Shown piece by piece: positions 1 through 9,215 of a stretch of DNA of 50,124 nt. Made by a program: the position numbers and the translations under genes. A model generated the notes under the pieces. It saw nothing but the letters and a program-made list of their open reading frames with translations, was not told the DNA's origin and did no database searches. Origin of the DNA: Gemmatimonadota bacterium. Its GTDB lineage: Bacteria > Latescibacterota > UBA2968. The stretch is from contig VXRD01000033.1 of the NCBI GenBank assembly GCA_009838845.1, forward strand, positions 1-50,124, given 5' to 3'. Positions within the stretch are counted from its first letter, which is position 1. Each line of letters begins with the position of its first letter.

Positions 1-22
1 AACAATATCAGGGAGATAGTAT

Positions 23-715
23 ATGAATGGCTTTGTAAAAAGTAGAGGAGGTATCGCGGGCGTGGCAGATGTGGATATGCCACGAGAAAAACTCGAGCGT
101 TTGGGGCCAGAGGGATTGCGCGATGAGGAACTGCTGGCGATTTTGCTGCGAACGGGATACGAAGGCAGAAATGTTCTGGAAATTTCGCGCGGGATAGTCA
201 AGAGGTATCCCGTTAATAAACTCGTGGATATGGATCTGAAAGAGCTCACGACAATAAAGGGAATCGGGCGGGCAAAAGCCGCGGGTTTGGTCGCGGGATT
301 TGAACTGGCAAAACGGGGGCTTAACCAGGGGATAGGGATTGAGCCTACTATCACCAGCCCAGCCGATGTTTTGGGCCTGCTGACAGATATCAAAGATCTG
401 CGCAAGGAATATTTTGTGGCGCTTTTTCTCAATGCGCGGAATCAGGTGATTTGCCGCGAAAATGTGTCGGTTGGCTCGCTTAACGCCTCACTCGTACATC
501 CGAGAGAAGTGTTTGTGCCGGCTGTGGGGTCGTCTGCTGCGAGTGTGATTCTGGCGCATAACCACCCCAGTGGTGATGTAACACCGAGCCGAGAAGATAT
601 TGAACTCACGCGCCGCATGGTGCAGGCCGGTGAGATTATGGGGATTGAGGTGTTGGACCATCTAATCGTCGGTTCAGAGCGGTTCTTGAGTATGAAAGAG
701 GCGAATGTTTTTTAG
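23..715 (+). CDS. radC: RadC family JAB/MPN+ domain protein
   Basis: 230 aa, the usual RadC length. The N-terminal third (about residues 15-105) is the UPF0758 helical part with a helix-hairpin-helix-like stretch (TTIKGIGRAKAAGL). The C-terminal part is a JAMM/MPN+ domain with the metal-binding motif AHNHPSGD and a downstream D (SREDIEL). The family is named for DNA repair, but that role is disputed and the true substrate is unknown. The ATG at 23 follows GGGAGA by 6 nt. The next gene starts 8 nt after the stop, so the two are probably co-transcribed. Family identity is clear; cellular function is not. Confidence 0.95.
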   Translation: MNGFVKSRGGIAGVADVDMPREKLERLGPEGLRDEELLAILLRTGYEGRNVLEISRGIVKRYPVNKLVDMDLKELTTIKGIGRAKAAGLVAGFELAKRGLNQGIGIEPTITSPADVLGLLTDIKDLRKEYFVALFLNARNQVICRENVSVGSLNASLVHPREVFVPAVGSSAASVILAHNHPSGDVTPSREDIELTRRMVQAGEIMGIEVLDHLIVGSERFLSMKEANVF

Positions 716-723
716 GTGGTGAT

Positions 724-1533
724 ATGAGCCGAATATTAACACTGACGACAGATTTTGGCATTTCTGATGGCTATGTTGCTGCGATGAAGGGCGTGGTGTT
801 CACCTCTGTGCCAGGGGCTCAAATTGTAGATATAACACATCAGGTGCCGCCCCAAGATGTTGCTGCTGGCGCTTTTGCCATGTATTGTGCGTGTCCTTTT
901 TTTCCAGAGGGTAGCGTACATGTTGGAGTGGTTGACCCGGGGGTGGGGAGTGATCGCCGGGGCATTGTCGTTGAAACAGAGCAATTTGTGTATGTCGGAC
1001 CGGATAATGGCCTGTTCTCTCCTGTCTATGAGCGAGAAGTTGTACGGCGCATTGTGGCGATTGAAAATGCGGCATTGATGCGCTCGCAAGTGAGTTCGAC
1101 GTTCCACGGACGAGATGTATTTGCCCAGGTGGGGGCGCATTTACTCAAGGGGGTTTCATGTGAAGAAGTGGGGACAAAAATTGGGGATCCGGTCACATGC
1201 GATTTGTGGGGCGTTGAAGAACGTGACGATGCACTCGTTGGACGAGTGGTATGTGTTGACCATTTTGGCAATGCGATCTCAATGATTGCGCGGTCGCAAA
1301 TTGATGCAAAATATCCCGATGGGAATTTTGAGATTATTATTGGCGAGATCCGGTTTGATCGGATATGTCAGACATATAGCCAGGTCGAAAAGGAGGAAAC
1401 ACTGGCGCTTTACGGCAGTTTGGATACGCTGGAGATCGCGGTTTGTGGGGGCAGTGCAAGCAGGACGCTCGGTGTAAAACGAGGGGATGAGATTTGCGTT
1501 TATAGAGGTCAGGGTAGGAGAGATAGCAGTTGA
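724..1533 (+). CDS. SAM hydroxide adenosyltransferase (DUF62 family)
   Basis: 269 aa. Typical family motifs are seen in order: LTTDFGISDGYVAAMKG at the N-terminus, VHVGVVDPGVGSDRRGI, YVGPDNGLFSPVYE, TFHGRDVFAQVGAHL and DHFGNAISMI. Characterised members split S-adenosylmethionine with water/hydroxide to adenosine and methionine, and are homologous to fluorinases and chlorinases. The extra loop typical of fluorinases is not evident, so plain hydrolase activity is the best guess. The start is preceded by AGGTGGTGAT. Its last 25 nt overlap the 3' end of the convergent HAD gene. Confidence 0.92.
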   Translation: MSRILTLTTDFGISDGYVAAMKGVVFTSVPGAQIVDITHQVPPQDVAAGAFAMYCACPFFPEGSVHVGVVDPGVGSDRRGIVVETEQFVYVGPDNGLFSPVYEREVVRRIVAIENAALMRSQVSSTFHGRDVFAQVGAHLLKGVSCEEVGTKIGDPVTCDLWGVEERDDALVGRVVCVDHFGNAISMIARSQIDAKYPDGNFEIIIGEIRFDRICQTYSQVEKEETLALYGSLDTLEIAVCGGSASRTLGVKRGDEICVYRGQGRRDSS

Positions 1534-2198
1534 GAAATGCGGTCTATTTCAATATCGGGCTGTTCTGATGGGGTTTGAGGCTTTCTGTTTTTTTGTCGGC
1601 CATGACGCATGTGTACGGTAGTCATACTCAGGGTTTTGGCCGTAGCGATTTCGTCGGTGAGTTTGTCTCCCACGCATAGAATGTGGGCGTGTGGCAAGGA
1701 TATTGCTCTTGCGGCCTGGGTGAGCGATGACTCTTTATCGCTGTTTTTTCGGTCGTCGTGCAGGATGAGGGTATTGTCAGCCTCGCTAAAATAATCGCAC
1801 AAGTCGAGAAGGCGAATTTTTTCGCGCTGGCGGTCGGGGTTTCCAGAGGTGACAAGGGCGAGTTGGTAATCGCGCTGGACAAGGGTAGCGAGGGTGGGGA
1901 GTACATCGGGGAAAAGGGTGATGGTCTCCACAGTGCGGGGATTATAGGCATTGAGCGCCCGTTCTACGATGTTGGCTGGGATATTGTACTGAGTGCCGAG
2001 TATGCGAATGGCCTCTGAAGACCCATGCGTTTGGGATAGTGACACTTGTTGCTGATAACCAGTCTCAATTGAGAGGTCGGGATGTGCAGATGCGAGAACT
2101 TGAGCTGCTCTGCGACGTGCCGGTTGGGTGAGTTGACCCGTGCAGTCAAAGAGGGTGTCATCGAGGTCAAAAATAATGCCTCTAATTTTTCCTGTCAT
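1509..2198 (-). CDS. HAD-superfamily hydrolase (stand-alone paralog of the adjacent fused HAD domain)
   Basis: 229 aa. HAD motif I is FDLDDT near the N-terminus, motif II VTSG, a motif-II lysine in the RQREKIRLL helix and motif III CVGDKLTDE. This is the layout of phosphoglycolate/pyrimidine nucleotidase-like phosphatases with a helical cap. Substrate unknown. The start ATG overlaps the stop of the upstream gene in an ATGA, implying translational coupling. The sequence is visibly related to the HAD half of that upstream gene (shared RQR-KI, VGD--DEI and a QPD/RPD-EI---QL-LL tail), suggesting tandem duplication. The 3' end overlaps the DUF62 gene convergently by 25 nt. Confidence 0.88.
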   Translation of the reverse strand: MTGKIRGIIFDLDDTLFDCTGQLTQPARRRAAQVLASAHPDLSIETGYQQQVSLSQTHGSSEAIRILGTQYNIPANIVERALNAYNPRTVETITLFPDVLPTLATLVQRDYQLALVTSGNPDRQREKIRLLDLCDYFSEADNTLILHDDRKNSDKESSLTQAARAISLPHAHILCVGDKLTDEIATAKTLSMTTVHMRHGRQKNRKPQTPSEQPDIEIDRISQLLSLLP

Positions 2199-4153
2199 TC
2201 GTCCAGGCCCCAGTAGTCGGGTACGCTCAGGCCGCAGAAAATGCGACAGATCGCATCGGCGACTTTGGCCGGGTCGTGGCTGATAAAATCGCCGGTGCCG
2301 CGCTCTATGGCATCGGGATGAAATTCTTCTAAGAAGTCAGCGCGGGTCCAGGGACCGAGGGCGTCGAGCGTTTCTGTATCGCATTCAACCAGGACTTTGC
2401 CATCTTTTTTGTATTTTTTGATCAGTGGGTGCCAGTCCACGCTTTTGGGCGTTTGGAATATGCGGAGGTCCTGAACCAACGTGTGATCGATGACGCCATC
2501 GCGCTGATTTTCAGGAATGTGTTTGAGGATGGATTTGAGGTGGTCAGAGGCTCTAAAATCGTCGGTTTGTCCGGGTTGTGTGACGATGTTGCAAACATAG
2601 ATGGTTTTGCCCTGAGCGCGTTTGACCAGTGCTTTTTGAATATCGGGTACGAGGAGATTGGTGATGACACTGGTGTACAGGCTACCCGGTCCAATGACGA
2701 CGATATCTGCATCTGCAATGGCTTGCAAAGCTCCACGCGGTGCTCTGATCTGATCTTGTTCCAGGCTCACTTTGCGCCCCTGACGCACGCAGATTTCAAC
2801 CTGTCCTGTTTCGGGGTCTATGACGCGATCGAGCGCGCTGTTTTTGCGATTGAGTTCGCGCAAGAGTGTGTCATTAGTGACGAGATACGCCAGATCAATT
2901 GGTGGTTTGCCGGGTTTTCTGACCATCCATTCGGTATAGCGATGTTCGCCGTTTGTCAGTTTGGCGCAAATATCGACATTGTCGGTGCTGGCAGGGAAAA
3001 CTGTGCCCTGTACGTGCAGCATGTCGCTGGCTGTTTTTATAGCCGCATGGAAATCGCCGAGTTGCTGGGTGAGGGCAGCCACGAGAAAATTGCCAATATG
3101 GTCGTTCTTAAAAATACCGGATTCTTGTTCGCTATTGGGAAAGCGGTGTTGGAAGACGTTGAAAAGTCCCTGAGATATCTGTTCGGGATCGGCAAGTGCT
3201 GTGAGGGCATTGCGAATGTCGCCGGGGGGCTGGACTCCCAAATTCCAGCGGATACGCCCCGAGGAAGCTCCGCTATCGGTTACGGCAACGACGGCTGTCG
3301 GGTGACGGGTATAGGGCCTTAGCCCGCGCAAGACAGTGGGCAGACCGGTGCCGCCGCCGATAACGGCAATTCTGAATCTGTCGGGGTTTTTCCCGATCCG
3401 CGAGAGGTGCAATAATGTGGATAGTTGGGCGAGGTATTTAATTTCGTAGTCGGGACGGTCGCCTATTGCGGGTGTTTCGCGGGAGAATCTTCCGCGCCGC
3501 AACCAGATTGTGGTTAGCCCCTGGCGATTGCCCGCACGGATTTCGTCATGTGTGCGGTCGCCAACGACGATGAGTTGGTCGGGGGAGAGGTCGTGGCTTT
3601 CCATAAGCTCTGAAAACCAGTAGGCATGTGCAGGGGGACCTTCGTTGATGATGCGATCAAAATAAGGAGCAATGCCCAGGCATTCAATTTTGTTGCGCTG
3701 ACGGCGCGCTCTGCCCAGTGTGACCAGAAACAGTTTATAGCCCGCGTGGCGCAATTCCCGAAGGGTGTGTAACGCATCGGGATAGGGGCGAATATCTTCT
3801 ACATCTTCGGCATTGTAAACGCGCTCCATTTCTGCTACGAGGGCTTCGACCGGCTCGGCTTCCGGGTCGGTATTTTGTTTGTCGAGAAAACGACGCACCT
3901 GGTCGGGTTTGTCTTTGAAGACAGCTTTGGCGATATCGAAAAAGGCGAAATAATAGGGCGAGGATGAATAATAAGGGCCGTGTTTGCGTTCGAGCGTATT
4001 GATGCGCTGGCGTGCGTAGGCGCGGGTAGAAAAAAAACCGTTTGAAAATAGAAAGGTAGCAACGCGTTGGCGCGCGGCATGTACGACGGGTGTCAGGTCA
4101 AAGAGGGTTCCGTCGAGGTCGAATACGATTGCGCGGGCATTTTCCAGAGACAC
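2195..4153 (-). CDS. HAD hydrolase fused to YvcK/CofD-like (gluconeogenesis factor) domain
   Basis: 652 aa in two parts. Residues about 1-250 are a HAD phosphatase: DLDGT at 12-16, VTLGRAR near 145 and VVGDRTHDE near 196-204. Residues about 259-645 are a YvcK/CofD-like domain: VIGGGTGLPTVLRGL near 264, VTDSGASSGRIR near 291 and QPPGDIRNAL near 308. YvcK proteins bind UDP-sugars and affect growth on gluconeogenic carbon and cell-wall synthesis; they are normally stand-alone. The start is a GTG at 4153 with GGAG 7 nt upstream. The gene is divergent from comF and coupled by ATGA to a second HAD gene. No frameshift is needed to read through both parts, so the fusion looks real. Confidence 0.88.
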   Translation of the reverse strand: MSLENARAIVFDLDGTLFDLTPVVHAARQRVATFLFSNGFFSTRAYARQRINTLERKHGPYYSSSPYYFAFFDIAKAVFKDKPDQVRRFLDKQNTDPEAEPVEALVAEMERVYNAEDVEDIRPYPDALHTLRELRHAGYKLFLVTLGRARRQRNKIECLGIAPYFDRIINEGPPAHAYWFSELMESHDLSPDQLIVVGDRTHDEIRAGNRQGLTTIWLRRGRFSRETPAIGDRPDYEIKYLAQLSTLLHLSRIGKNPDRFRIAVIGGGTGLPTVLRGLRPYTRHPTAVVAVTDSGASSGRIRWNLGVQPPGDIRNALTALADPEQISQGLFNVFQHRFPNSEQESGIFKNDHIGNFLVAALTQQLGDFHAAIKTASDMLHVQGTVFPASTDNVDICAKLTNGEHRYTEWMVRKPGKPPIDLAYLVTNDTLLRELNRKNSALDRVIDPETGQVEICVRQGRKVSLEQDQIRAPRGALQAIADADIVVIGPGSLYTSVITNLLVPDIQKALVKRAQGKTIYVCNIVTQPGQTDDFRASDHLKSILKHIPENQRDGVIDHTLVQDLRIFQTPKSVDWHPLIKKYKKDGKVLVECDTETLDALGPWTRADFLEEFHPDAIERGTGDFISHDPAKVADAICRIFCGLSVPDYWGLDE

Positions 4154-4243
4154 GGCATATCTCCGCGATTGAGTTATGGGATGAAAAAAAATAGGGACTT
4201 TTTAGGTTAAGAAAAAAAATAAATGTGGGGAAGAGGAAAGATT

Positions 4244-4951
4244 GTGCAAATAGTACGGAAAATTTGGAAGGCGGCACTCAATTTTGTTTATCCGTCGTCT
4301 TGTATGATTTGCAAAGCATCGCTGCCGGATTCGCCGGGGCTGTGCGATTCGTGTTGGGATGATATCGAGATTTGGGATTCAGAACTACACGAGGTGGATT
4401 TTGAACACGAATTTGATCAGATAGTTATTTTGTATCAATTTAATGATTGTATTCGGTCTTTGATTCACGCGCTCAAATACCGGGGGAAAACGTTGCCTGG
4501 ACAGATATTTGGCAAGGCTTTGGGGCGGCGCATAGCGGGCGCTGTCGAACCCAATGCGGTAATTGTTCCAGTGCCTCTTCACTCTGCTAAAAAAAGAGCA
4601 CGTGGGTATAATCAGAGTGAGATTATTGCACGTGCTACAGGACGGGTATCGGGTTTACAAGTGATGGCAAACGCGCTGAAAAGAGTGCGAGCAACTCCTA
4701 CGCAGACACAACTGGGCGTTTTGGAACGCGAATACAATGTACAGGGAGCATTTCGCGTGCGTCATCCCGCGTCTATTGAGGGGCGAAAAATATTTCTGAT
4801 TGACGATGTCATCACGACTGGTGCGACGCTCAATGCATGTGTTCTGGCTCTGCGATCTGCGGGGGCAAAATGCGTGTCCGTTGGTGCTGTTGCCAGTCCC
4901 CCATTCGGTGAGGATGATCTATCTCAAGATGTAAAAAAATCAGAGCCTTGA
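4244..4951 (+). CDS. comF: ComF family phosphoribosyltransferase-like protein
   Basis: 235 aa from the GTG at 4244, chosen because AGAGGAAAG lies just upstream. An in-frame ATG at 4223 is preceded only by an A-rich tract with no clear ribosome site. An N-terminal zinc-finger-like segment has two Cys pairs (CMICKASLP, LCDSCWDD). A PRTase-type core follows: VPVPLHSAKKRARGYNQSE and a PRPP-loop-like FLIDDVITTGAT. ComF proteins act in DNA uptake in competent bacteria but are widespread in non-competent ones, so the role here is uncertain. The last residues are short and polar. Confidence 0.88.
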   Translation: MQIVRKIWKAALNFVYPSSCMICKASLPDSPGLCDSCWDDIEIWDSELHEVDFEHEFDQIVILYQFNDCIRSLIHALKYRGKTLPGQIFGKALGRRIAGAVEPNAVIVPVPLHSAKKRARGYNQSEIIARATGRVSGLQVMANALKRVRATPTQTQLGVLEREYNVQGAFRVRHPASIEGRKIFLIDDVITTGATLNACVLALRSAGAKCVSVGAVASPPFGEDDLSQDVKKSEP

Positions 4952-4988
4952 CAGTGATTTTATATTTTAGTGGGCGAATACAACGGGC

Positions 4989-5017
4989 TTGACAGGTATG
5001 TTGCAATACCTTAAACT
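4989..5017 (+). promoter_or_regulatory. Putative sigma70-type promoter of the glycolytic operon, with a dyad in its spacer
   Basis: TTGACA at 4989-4994, a 17-nt spacer and TAAACT at 5012-5017, some 70 nt before the pfk start. The spacer holds an inverted repeat, GGTAT-N6-ATACC (4995-5010), placed where a repressor would block polymerase. The -10 is imperfect. Prediction by eye. Confidence 0.45.
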
Positions 5018-5087
5018 TCAAACCTTTGGAAATTTTAAAGGACTCAGGCGATTATGCTCATCATAGTGATTTTGTAAGGGAGATATT

Positions 5088-6128
5088 ATGTCTGTAAAAC
5101 GCGTTGGCATACTTACAGGTGGCGGCGATTGCCCAGGTCTTAATGCGGTAATCCGCGCGATTGTACGCAAAGGCATTATGGTTTATAATTACGACATGAC
5201 GGGCGTGCAGGAGGGATGGCGAGGGATGCTTGAAGGGCTGTCAGTCCCTCTGGATTTGGATGCTGTTTCGGGGATTTTGCCGCGCGGTGGAACAATTTTG
5301 GGATCGTCGCGGACAAATCCGTATCAAGATGGTGCAGATGGCGGTGCGCTCGTGCGAACGGGGATGGAGAAAATGGGTCTGGACGCGTTGATTGCCATTG
5401 GGGGCGATGATACGCTTGGTGTGGCTCATCAACTCACAGATCAGGGTATCAAAGTGGTCGGTGTGCCCAAAACCATTGATAATGACCTGGATGGCACAGA
5501 CCAGACCTTTGGTTTTGATACGGCGATTAATATTGTGATGGAGGCGATTGACCGCCTGCACACGACGGCCGAATCTCACAACCGCGTGATGGTCGTCGAG
5601 GTTATGGGCCGCCACGCCGGTTGGATTGCCGTGGAGGCTGGTATTGCAGGGGGGGCAGATGTGATTCTGATCCCGGAAGTCCCATTTGATATGGATGACG
5701 TGTGCGATACCATCAGGAAACGCCATGCCCGCGGCAAGACATTTAGTATTGTCGTGGTTGCTGAAGGTGCCAAGCTCGACGATGACAGTATGGTGTTGCA
5801 ATCTCAGGAAAAAGATGCATTCGGGCATGTTCGCCTGGGGGGCATTGGCAATATGCTGAGTGATGAAATTGAGCGGCGCACCGGATACGAAAGTCGCGCA
5901 ACCGTGCTGGGACATATTCAACGCGGAGGTAGCCCCTCTGCGTATGATCGGGTGTTGGGGACGCGATTTGGAATTGCGGCAATTGATCTGATACAGGCAG
6001 GCAATTTTGGCAAGATGGTGGCGCTGCGAGGGCAAAATATTGTTGCGATTAACTTGAAAGAGGCCGTGTCGAAATTGCGCACCGTGGATATGGGCCTTTA
6101 CGATATTGCCAAAGTATTTTTTGGATAA
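5088..6128 (+). CDS. pfkA: 6-phosphofructokinase, predicted pyrophosphate-dependent
   Basis: 346 aa, a full-length single-domain PFK. It phosphorylates fructose 6-phosphate at C1. Motifs: [17 protein letters not shown] at the N-terminus, [10 protein letters not shown] near 104-113, [20 protein letters not shown] near 127, the catalytic TIDND, and [11 protein letters not shown]. The phosphoryl-donor residues are Asp108 (GGDD instead of the GGDG of ATP enzymes) and Lys128 (PKTIDND instead of PGTIDND). That pair is the established signature of PPi-dependent PFK, making the step reversible. GGGAG precedes the ATG. First gene of the run pfk-gap-pgk-tpiA-secG. PPi use is inferred from two residues. 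Confidence 0.93.
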   Translation: MSVKRVGILTGGGDCPGLNAVIRAIVRKGIMVYNYDMTGVQEGWRGMLEGLSVPLDLDAVSGILPRGGTILGSSRTNPYQDGADGGALVRTGMEKMGLDALIAIGGDDTLGVAHQLTDQGIKVVGVPKTIDNDLDGTDQTFGFDTAINIVMEAIDRLHTTAESHNRVMVVEVMGRHAGWIAVEAGIAGGADVILIPEVPFDMDDVCDTIRKRHARGKTFSIVVVAEGAKLDDDSMVLQSQEKDAFGHVRLGGIGNMLSDEIERRTGYESRATVLGHIQRGGSPSAYDRVLGTRFGIAAIDLIQAGNFGKMVALRGQNIVAINLKEAVSKLRTVDMGLYDIAKVFFG

Positions 6129-6145
6129 TGAATTTGGAGGAAATT

Positions 6146-7177
6146 ATGGTAGGACTGAGAGTAGGGATTAATGGATTTGGGCGGATTGGGCGGCTGGTTT
6201 TTCGCGCGGCGATGGCGCGGGGCCTCAATGTGGTGGCTGTAAACGATTTGACCGATGCTGCCAGTCTGGCGCATTTGCTCAAATACGATTCGACGCATGG
6301 ACGGTATCCGGGGTGTGTTAAACATCGGGAAAACGGCGTGCAAGTTGAAAAGTCATCGGTTGACGCGCTTGTGGTAGATGGCAAAATGGTAGCTGTTTTG
6401 TCCGAACGAGATCCGGCACAGTTGCCATGGAGGTCATTGGGTGTGGATGTGGTGATTGAATCGACGGGCTTTTTTACCGATAAAGAGTCCGCGAGCGCCC
6501 ATTTGGGAGAAAAAGGTGCAAAAAAGGTGATTATTTCTGCGCCCGCCAAAGGGGATTTGCCCACTGTGGTGATGGGGATTAATGACGGTGTTTTACAAAA
6601 AGATGATGCGGTCATTTCCAATGCCTCGTGTACGACGAATTGTCTGGCGCCTATGGTGAGTGTGTTGCACGCTTCTTTTGGCGTTGTACACGGGCTTATG
6701 ACCACTATACATTCTTATACGGGCGATCAGAGTCTTATCGATGCGCCCCATTCCGATATGCGCCGGGCGCGATCTGCTGCCCTGTCGATGATTCCGACGA
6801 CAACAGGTGCGGCGAGTGCAGTGGGGCTGGTTATTCCCGAACTCAATGGCAAACTCGATGGTATGGCCGTGCGCGTGCCCACGCCAGATGGTTCATTTAC
6901 CGATTTTGTCGCGGTGCTTCAAAAAGAGGTGACCGCAGAAGAGGTGAATAATGCCTTTGAGTGTGCAGCGCATGGGCGTTTGAAAGGTATTTTGGAATAT
7001 ACCGATGATCCCATTGTTTCAGCTGACGTCCTGGGGAATGCCCATTCTTGTATTTTCGATTCGATGATTACCACGGTGATGGCTGGCAATATGGTGAAGG
7101 TGTGTGGGTGGTACGACAATGAGTGGGGGTATTCCAATCGGTGCGTGGATTTGATCTCGAAGTTGGCGGAGATGTAG
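6146..7177 (+). CDS. gap: Glyceraldehyde-3-phosphate dehydrogenase (type I)
   Basis: 343 aa from the ATG at 6146, which has GGAGG 5 nt upstream. An in-frame ATG at 6128 overlaps the pfk stop and has no ribosome site. Rossmann start [16 protein letters not shown], then AVNDLTD, the active-site [11 protein letters not shown] (catalytic Cys about residue 162), [10 protein letters not shown], and [11 protein letters not shown] at the C-terminus. It oxidises glyceraldehyde 3-phosphate to 1,3-bisphosphoglycerate. The sequence fits NAD-dependent glycolytic forms. It lies in a glycolytic operon, 17 nt after pfk. Confidence 0.97.
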   Translation: MVGLRVGINGFGRIGRLVFRAAMARGLNVVAVNDLTDAASLAHLLKYDSTHGRYPGCVKHRENGVQVEKSSVDALVVDGKMVAVLSERDPAQLPWRSLGVDVVIESTGFFTDKESASAHLGEKGAKKVIISAPAKGDLPTVVMGINDGVLQKDDAVISNASCTTNCLAPMVSVLHASFGVVHGLMTTIHSYTGDQSLIDAPHSDMRRARSAALSMIPTTTGAASAVGLVIPELNGKLDGMAVRVPTPDGSFTDFVAVLQKEVTAEEVNNAFECAAHGRLKGILEYTDDPIVSADVLGNAHSCIFDSMITTVMAGNMVKVCGWYDNEWGYSNRCVDLISKLAEM

Positions 7178-7214
7178 AAATAGTCGCTGATTTTGACTTT
7201 TGAGAGGCGATAGC

Positions 7215-8420
7215 GTGTCGAAATTGTCGATTACAGACCTGGATTTGAGAGATAAGCGCGTTCTGATGCGCGTTGATTTTAATGTGCCCATTGAAGATGG
7301 GCAGGTCGCAGACGACACGCGCTTGCGGGCTTCTTTACCCACGATCCGGCACATTTTGGATGCGGGGGGACAGCCCGTGTTGATGTCGCATTTAGGGCGT
7401 CCCGAGGGCGAGATCGTGCCCGAGTTATCGCTTAAATCCGTGGCTGAAGTCCTTCAAGTGTTGTTGGGACGGGAGGTGCTTCTATCGCCAGAATGCGTGG
7501 GTGAGGCAACAAATTCACTTGTGAAACGCGCGCCCGATGGTTCGGTTGTGTTGCTCGAAAATTTGCGTTTTCACGCCGACGAAGAAAAAAATGCGCCGGG
7601 TTTTGCCACACAATTATCGGAATTGGGCGATGTATATGTCAACGATGCCTTTGGCAGTGCCCATCGCGCGCATGCCTCTACTGAGGGCGTTACCCATTAT
7701 TTTGTTGAATGCGCTGCGGGTTTGTTGTTGCAGAAAGAATTGGAGTATCTGGGCACGGCGTTGGCCGATCCGGCGCGTCCTTATGTCGCGATTATGGGCG
7801 GGGCAAAAATTTCTGGTAAAATTGATGTGATTGAAAATTTGTTTTCAAAAGTAGATACCCTGCTTATTGGCGGTGGTATGGCGTTTACGTTTTTTAAGGC
7901 GATGGGCCTGGAAATTGGGAAGTCGTTGTTAGAAGAAGATCGCGTTGGGGTCGCTGCCCATTTGCTCAAGCGCGCAGAGGCCGAAGGTGTAGATCTGGTA
8001 TTGCCGACTGATACGGTTGTGGCAGCAGAGATGACGGAGGGGGTATCTGCTCAGATAGTGCCGCGAGATCAAATTCCAGCAGATTTGGAGGGGTTTGATA
8101 TTGGGACTGAGACGCGGAAGCGATTTTCCGATGTGGTTTTAAGTGCCAAAACCGTGGTGTGGAATGGTCCTCTGGGGGTGTGCGAGATTCACTCGTTCTC
8201 AAAAGGGTCGCGTGCGGTTGCCAGCGCACTGGTTACGGCGACTGAGCGCGGTGCAACGACGATTGTTGGCGGGGGGGAGACTGCTGCTGCGATGGCAGAT
8301 TTTGGCGTGGCGGAAAAATTGAGTCATGTCTCGACCGGGGGTGGGGCGTCGCTGGAGTTTTTAGAAGGCCAAACACTGCCGGGTGTGGCGGCACTTTCGG
8401 ATAGGGAAGAGGAAGCATAG
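7215..8420 (+). CDS. pgk: Phosphoglycerate kinase
   Basis: 401 aa from a GTG at 7215 with GAGAGG 7 nt upstream; a TTG at 7200 is in frame but has no ribosome site. Motifs: MRVDFNVP, LLENLRFH, VNDAFGSAHRAHAS, IMGGAKISGKIDVI, VVWNGPLGVCE and the nucleotide-binding VGGGETAAA with VSTGGGASLEFL near the end. It transfers phosphate from 1,3-bisphosphoglycerate to ADP. Follows gap by 37 nt and precedes tpiA by 31 nt in the same operon. Confidence 0.97.
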   Translation: MSKLSITDLDLRDKRVLMRVDFNVPIEDGQVADDTRLRASLPTIRHILDAGGQPVLMSHLGRPEGEIVPELSLKSVAEVLQVLLGREVLLSPECVGEATNSLVKRAPDGSVVLLENLRFHADEEKNAPGFATQLSELGDVYVNDAFGSAHRAHASTEGVTHYFVECAAGLLLQKELEYLGTALADPARPYVAIMGGAKISGKIDVIENLFSKVDTLLIGGGMAFTFFKAMGLEIGKSLLEEDRVGVAAHLLKRAEAEGVDLVLPTDTVVAAEMTEGVSAQIVPRDQIPADLEGFDIGTETRKRFSDVVLSAKTVVWNGPLGVCEIHSFSKGSRAVASALVTATERGATTIVGGGETAAAMADFGVAEKLSHVSTGGGASLEFLEGQTLPGVAALSDREEEA

Positions 8421-8451
8421 GTGCGTGTTCAAACACTGAAAGGAAGTTGTA

Positions 8452-9207
8452 ATGAGAACGCCGTTTGTGGCGGGAAATTGGAAGCTCAATAAGACGCCGG
8501 ATGAGGCAGAAATACTCGCGCGATATGTGGTGGATGCGGTTTCGGATGTGACGGATGTGGATGTGGCAATATGTCCGCCTTTTACGGCGCTGGAACGGGT
8601 TTCAAGTGTGGTGTGCTGCACTGGCGTAGGGCTGGGTGCTCAGAATATGTACTGGGAGGCTGAGGGTGCTTTTACGGGTGAGGTTTCGGCCCCCATGCTG
8701 TTGACTTGCGGTTGTGAATACGTTATATTAGGACACTCTGAACGACGGCAGTTTTTTGGCGAAACTGACGCGACTGTCAACCGCCGTTTAAAGGCAGCTC
8801 TGAGTGCTGGATTGAAGCCTATTATGTGTATTGGCGAGTCTTTTGATGAGCGTCAGGCCAATGTGACTGAGCAGGTGGTTGAGAAGCAAACGCGGGGTGC
8901 TCTCAATGGCGTTTCCGCTGATGAAGTGCAGGGGATTACCCTGGCTTATGAGCCTGTTTGGGCCATTGGTACGGGGCTGACGGCGACGCCAGAACAGGCA
9001 GAGGCTGTCCATGCGTTTCTCCGGCAGGTATTGGCGCAAATTTACGACGACGATGTCGCGCAGGCGGTTCGCGTACAATACGGCGGGTCTGTGAAGCCAG
9101 ATAATGCGGCGGAGTTGTTTGAGCAGGACAATATCGACGGTGGATTGATCGGCGGGGCTTCGTTGGAAGCCGATGACTTTGCCGCTATTGTGAAAGCGGC
9201 TATATAG
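8452..9207 (+). CDS. tpiA: Triose-phosphate isomerase
   Basis: 251 aa, the normal length. N-terminal FVAGNWKLNK carries the catalytic Asn and Lys; ILGHSERRQFFGE holds the catalytic His; LAYEPVWAIGTG holds the catalytic Glu and loop 6; VQYGGSVKPDN and DGGLIGGASL form the phosphate site. It interconverts DHAP and glyceraldehyde 3-phosphate. AGGAAG precedes the ATG. The 3' end holds a small hairpin (9181-9186 with 9195-9200) just before the secG ribosome site. Confidence 0.97.
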   Translation: MRTPFVAGNWKLNKTPDEAEILARYVVDAVSDVTDVDVAICPPFTALERVSSVVCCTGVGLGAQNMYWEAEGAFTGEVSAPMLLTCGCEYVILGHSERRQFFGETDATVNRRLKAALSAGLKPIMCIGESFDERQANVTEQVVEKQTRGALNGVSADEVQGITLAYEPVWAIGTGLTATPEQAEAVHAFLRQVLAQIYDDDVAQAVRVQYGGSVKPDNAAELFEQDNIDGGLIGGASLEADDFAAIVKAAI

Positions 9208-9215
9208 AGGGTGAT

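Noticed and set aside
2429-3322. 297-aa open frame on the plus strand
   Set aside because: Lies wholly antisense to the well-supported HAD-YvcK gene and has no recognisable domain.
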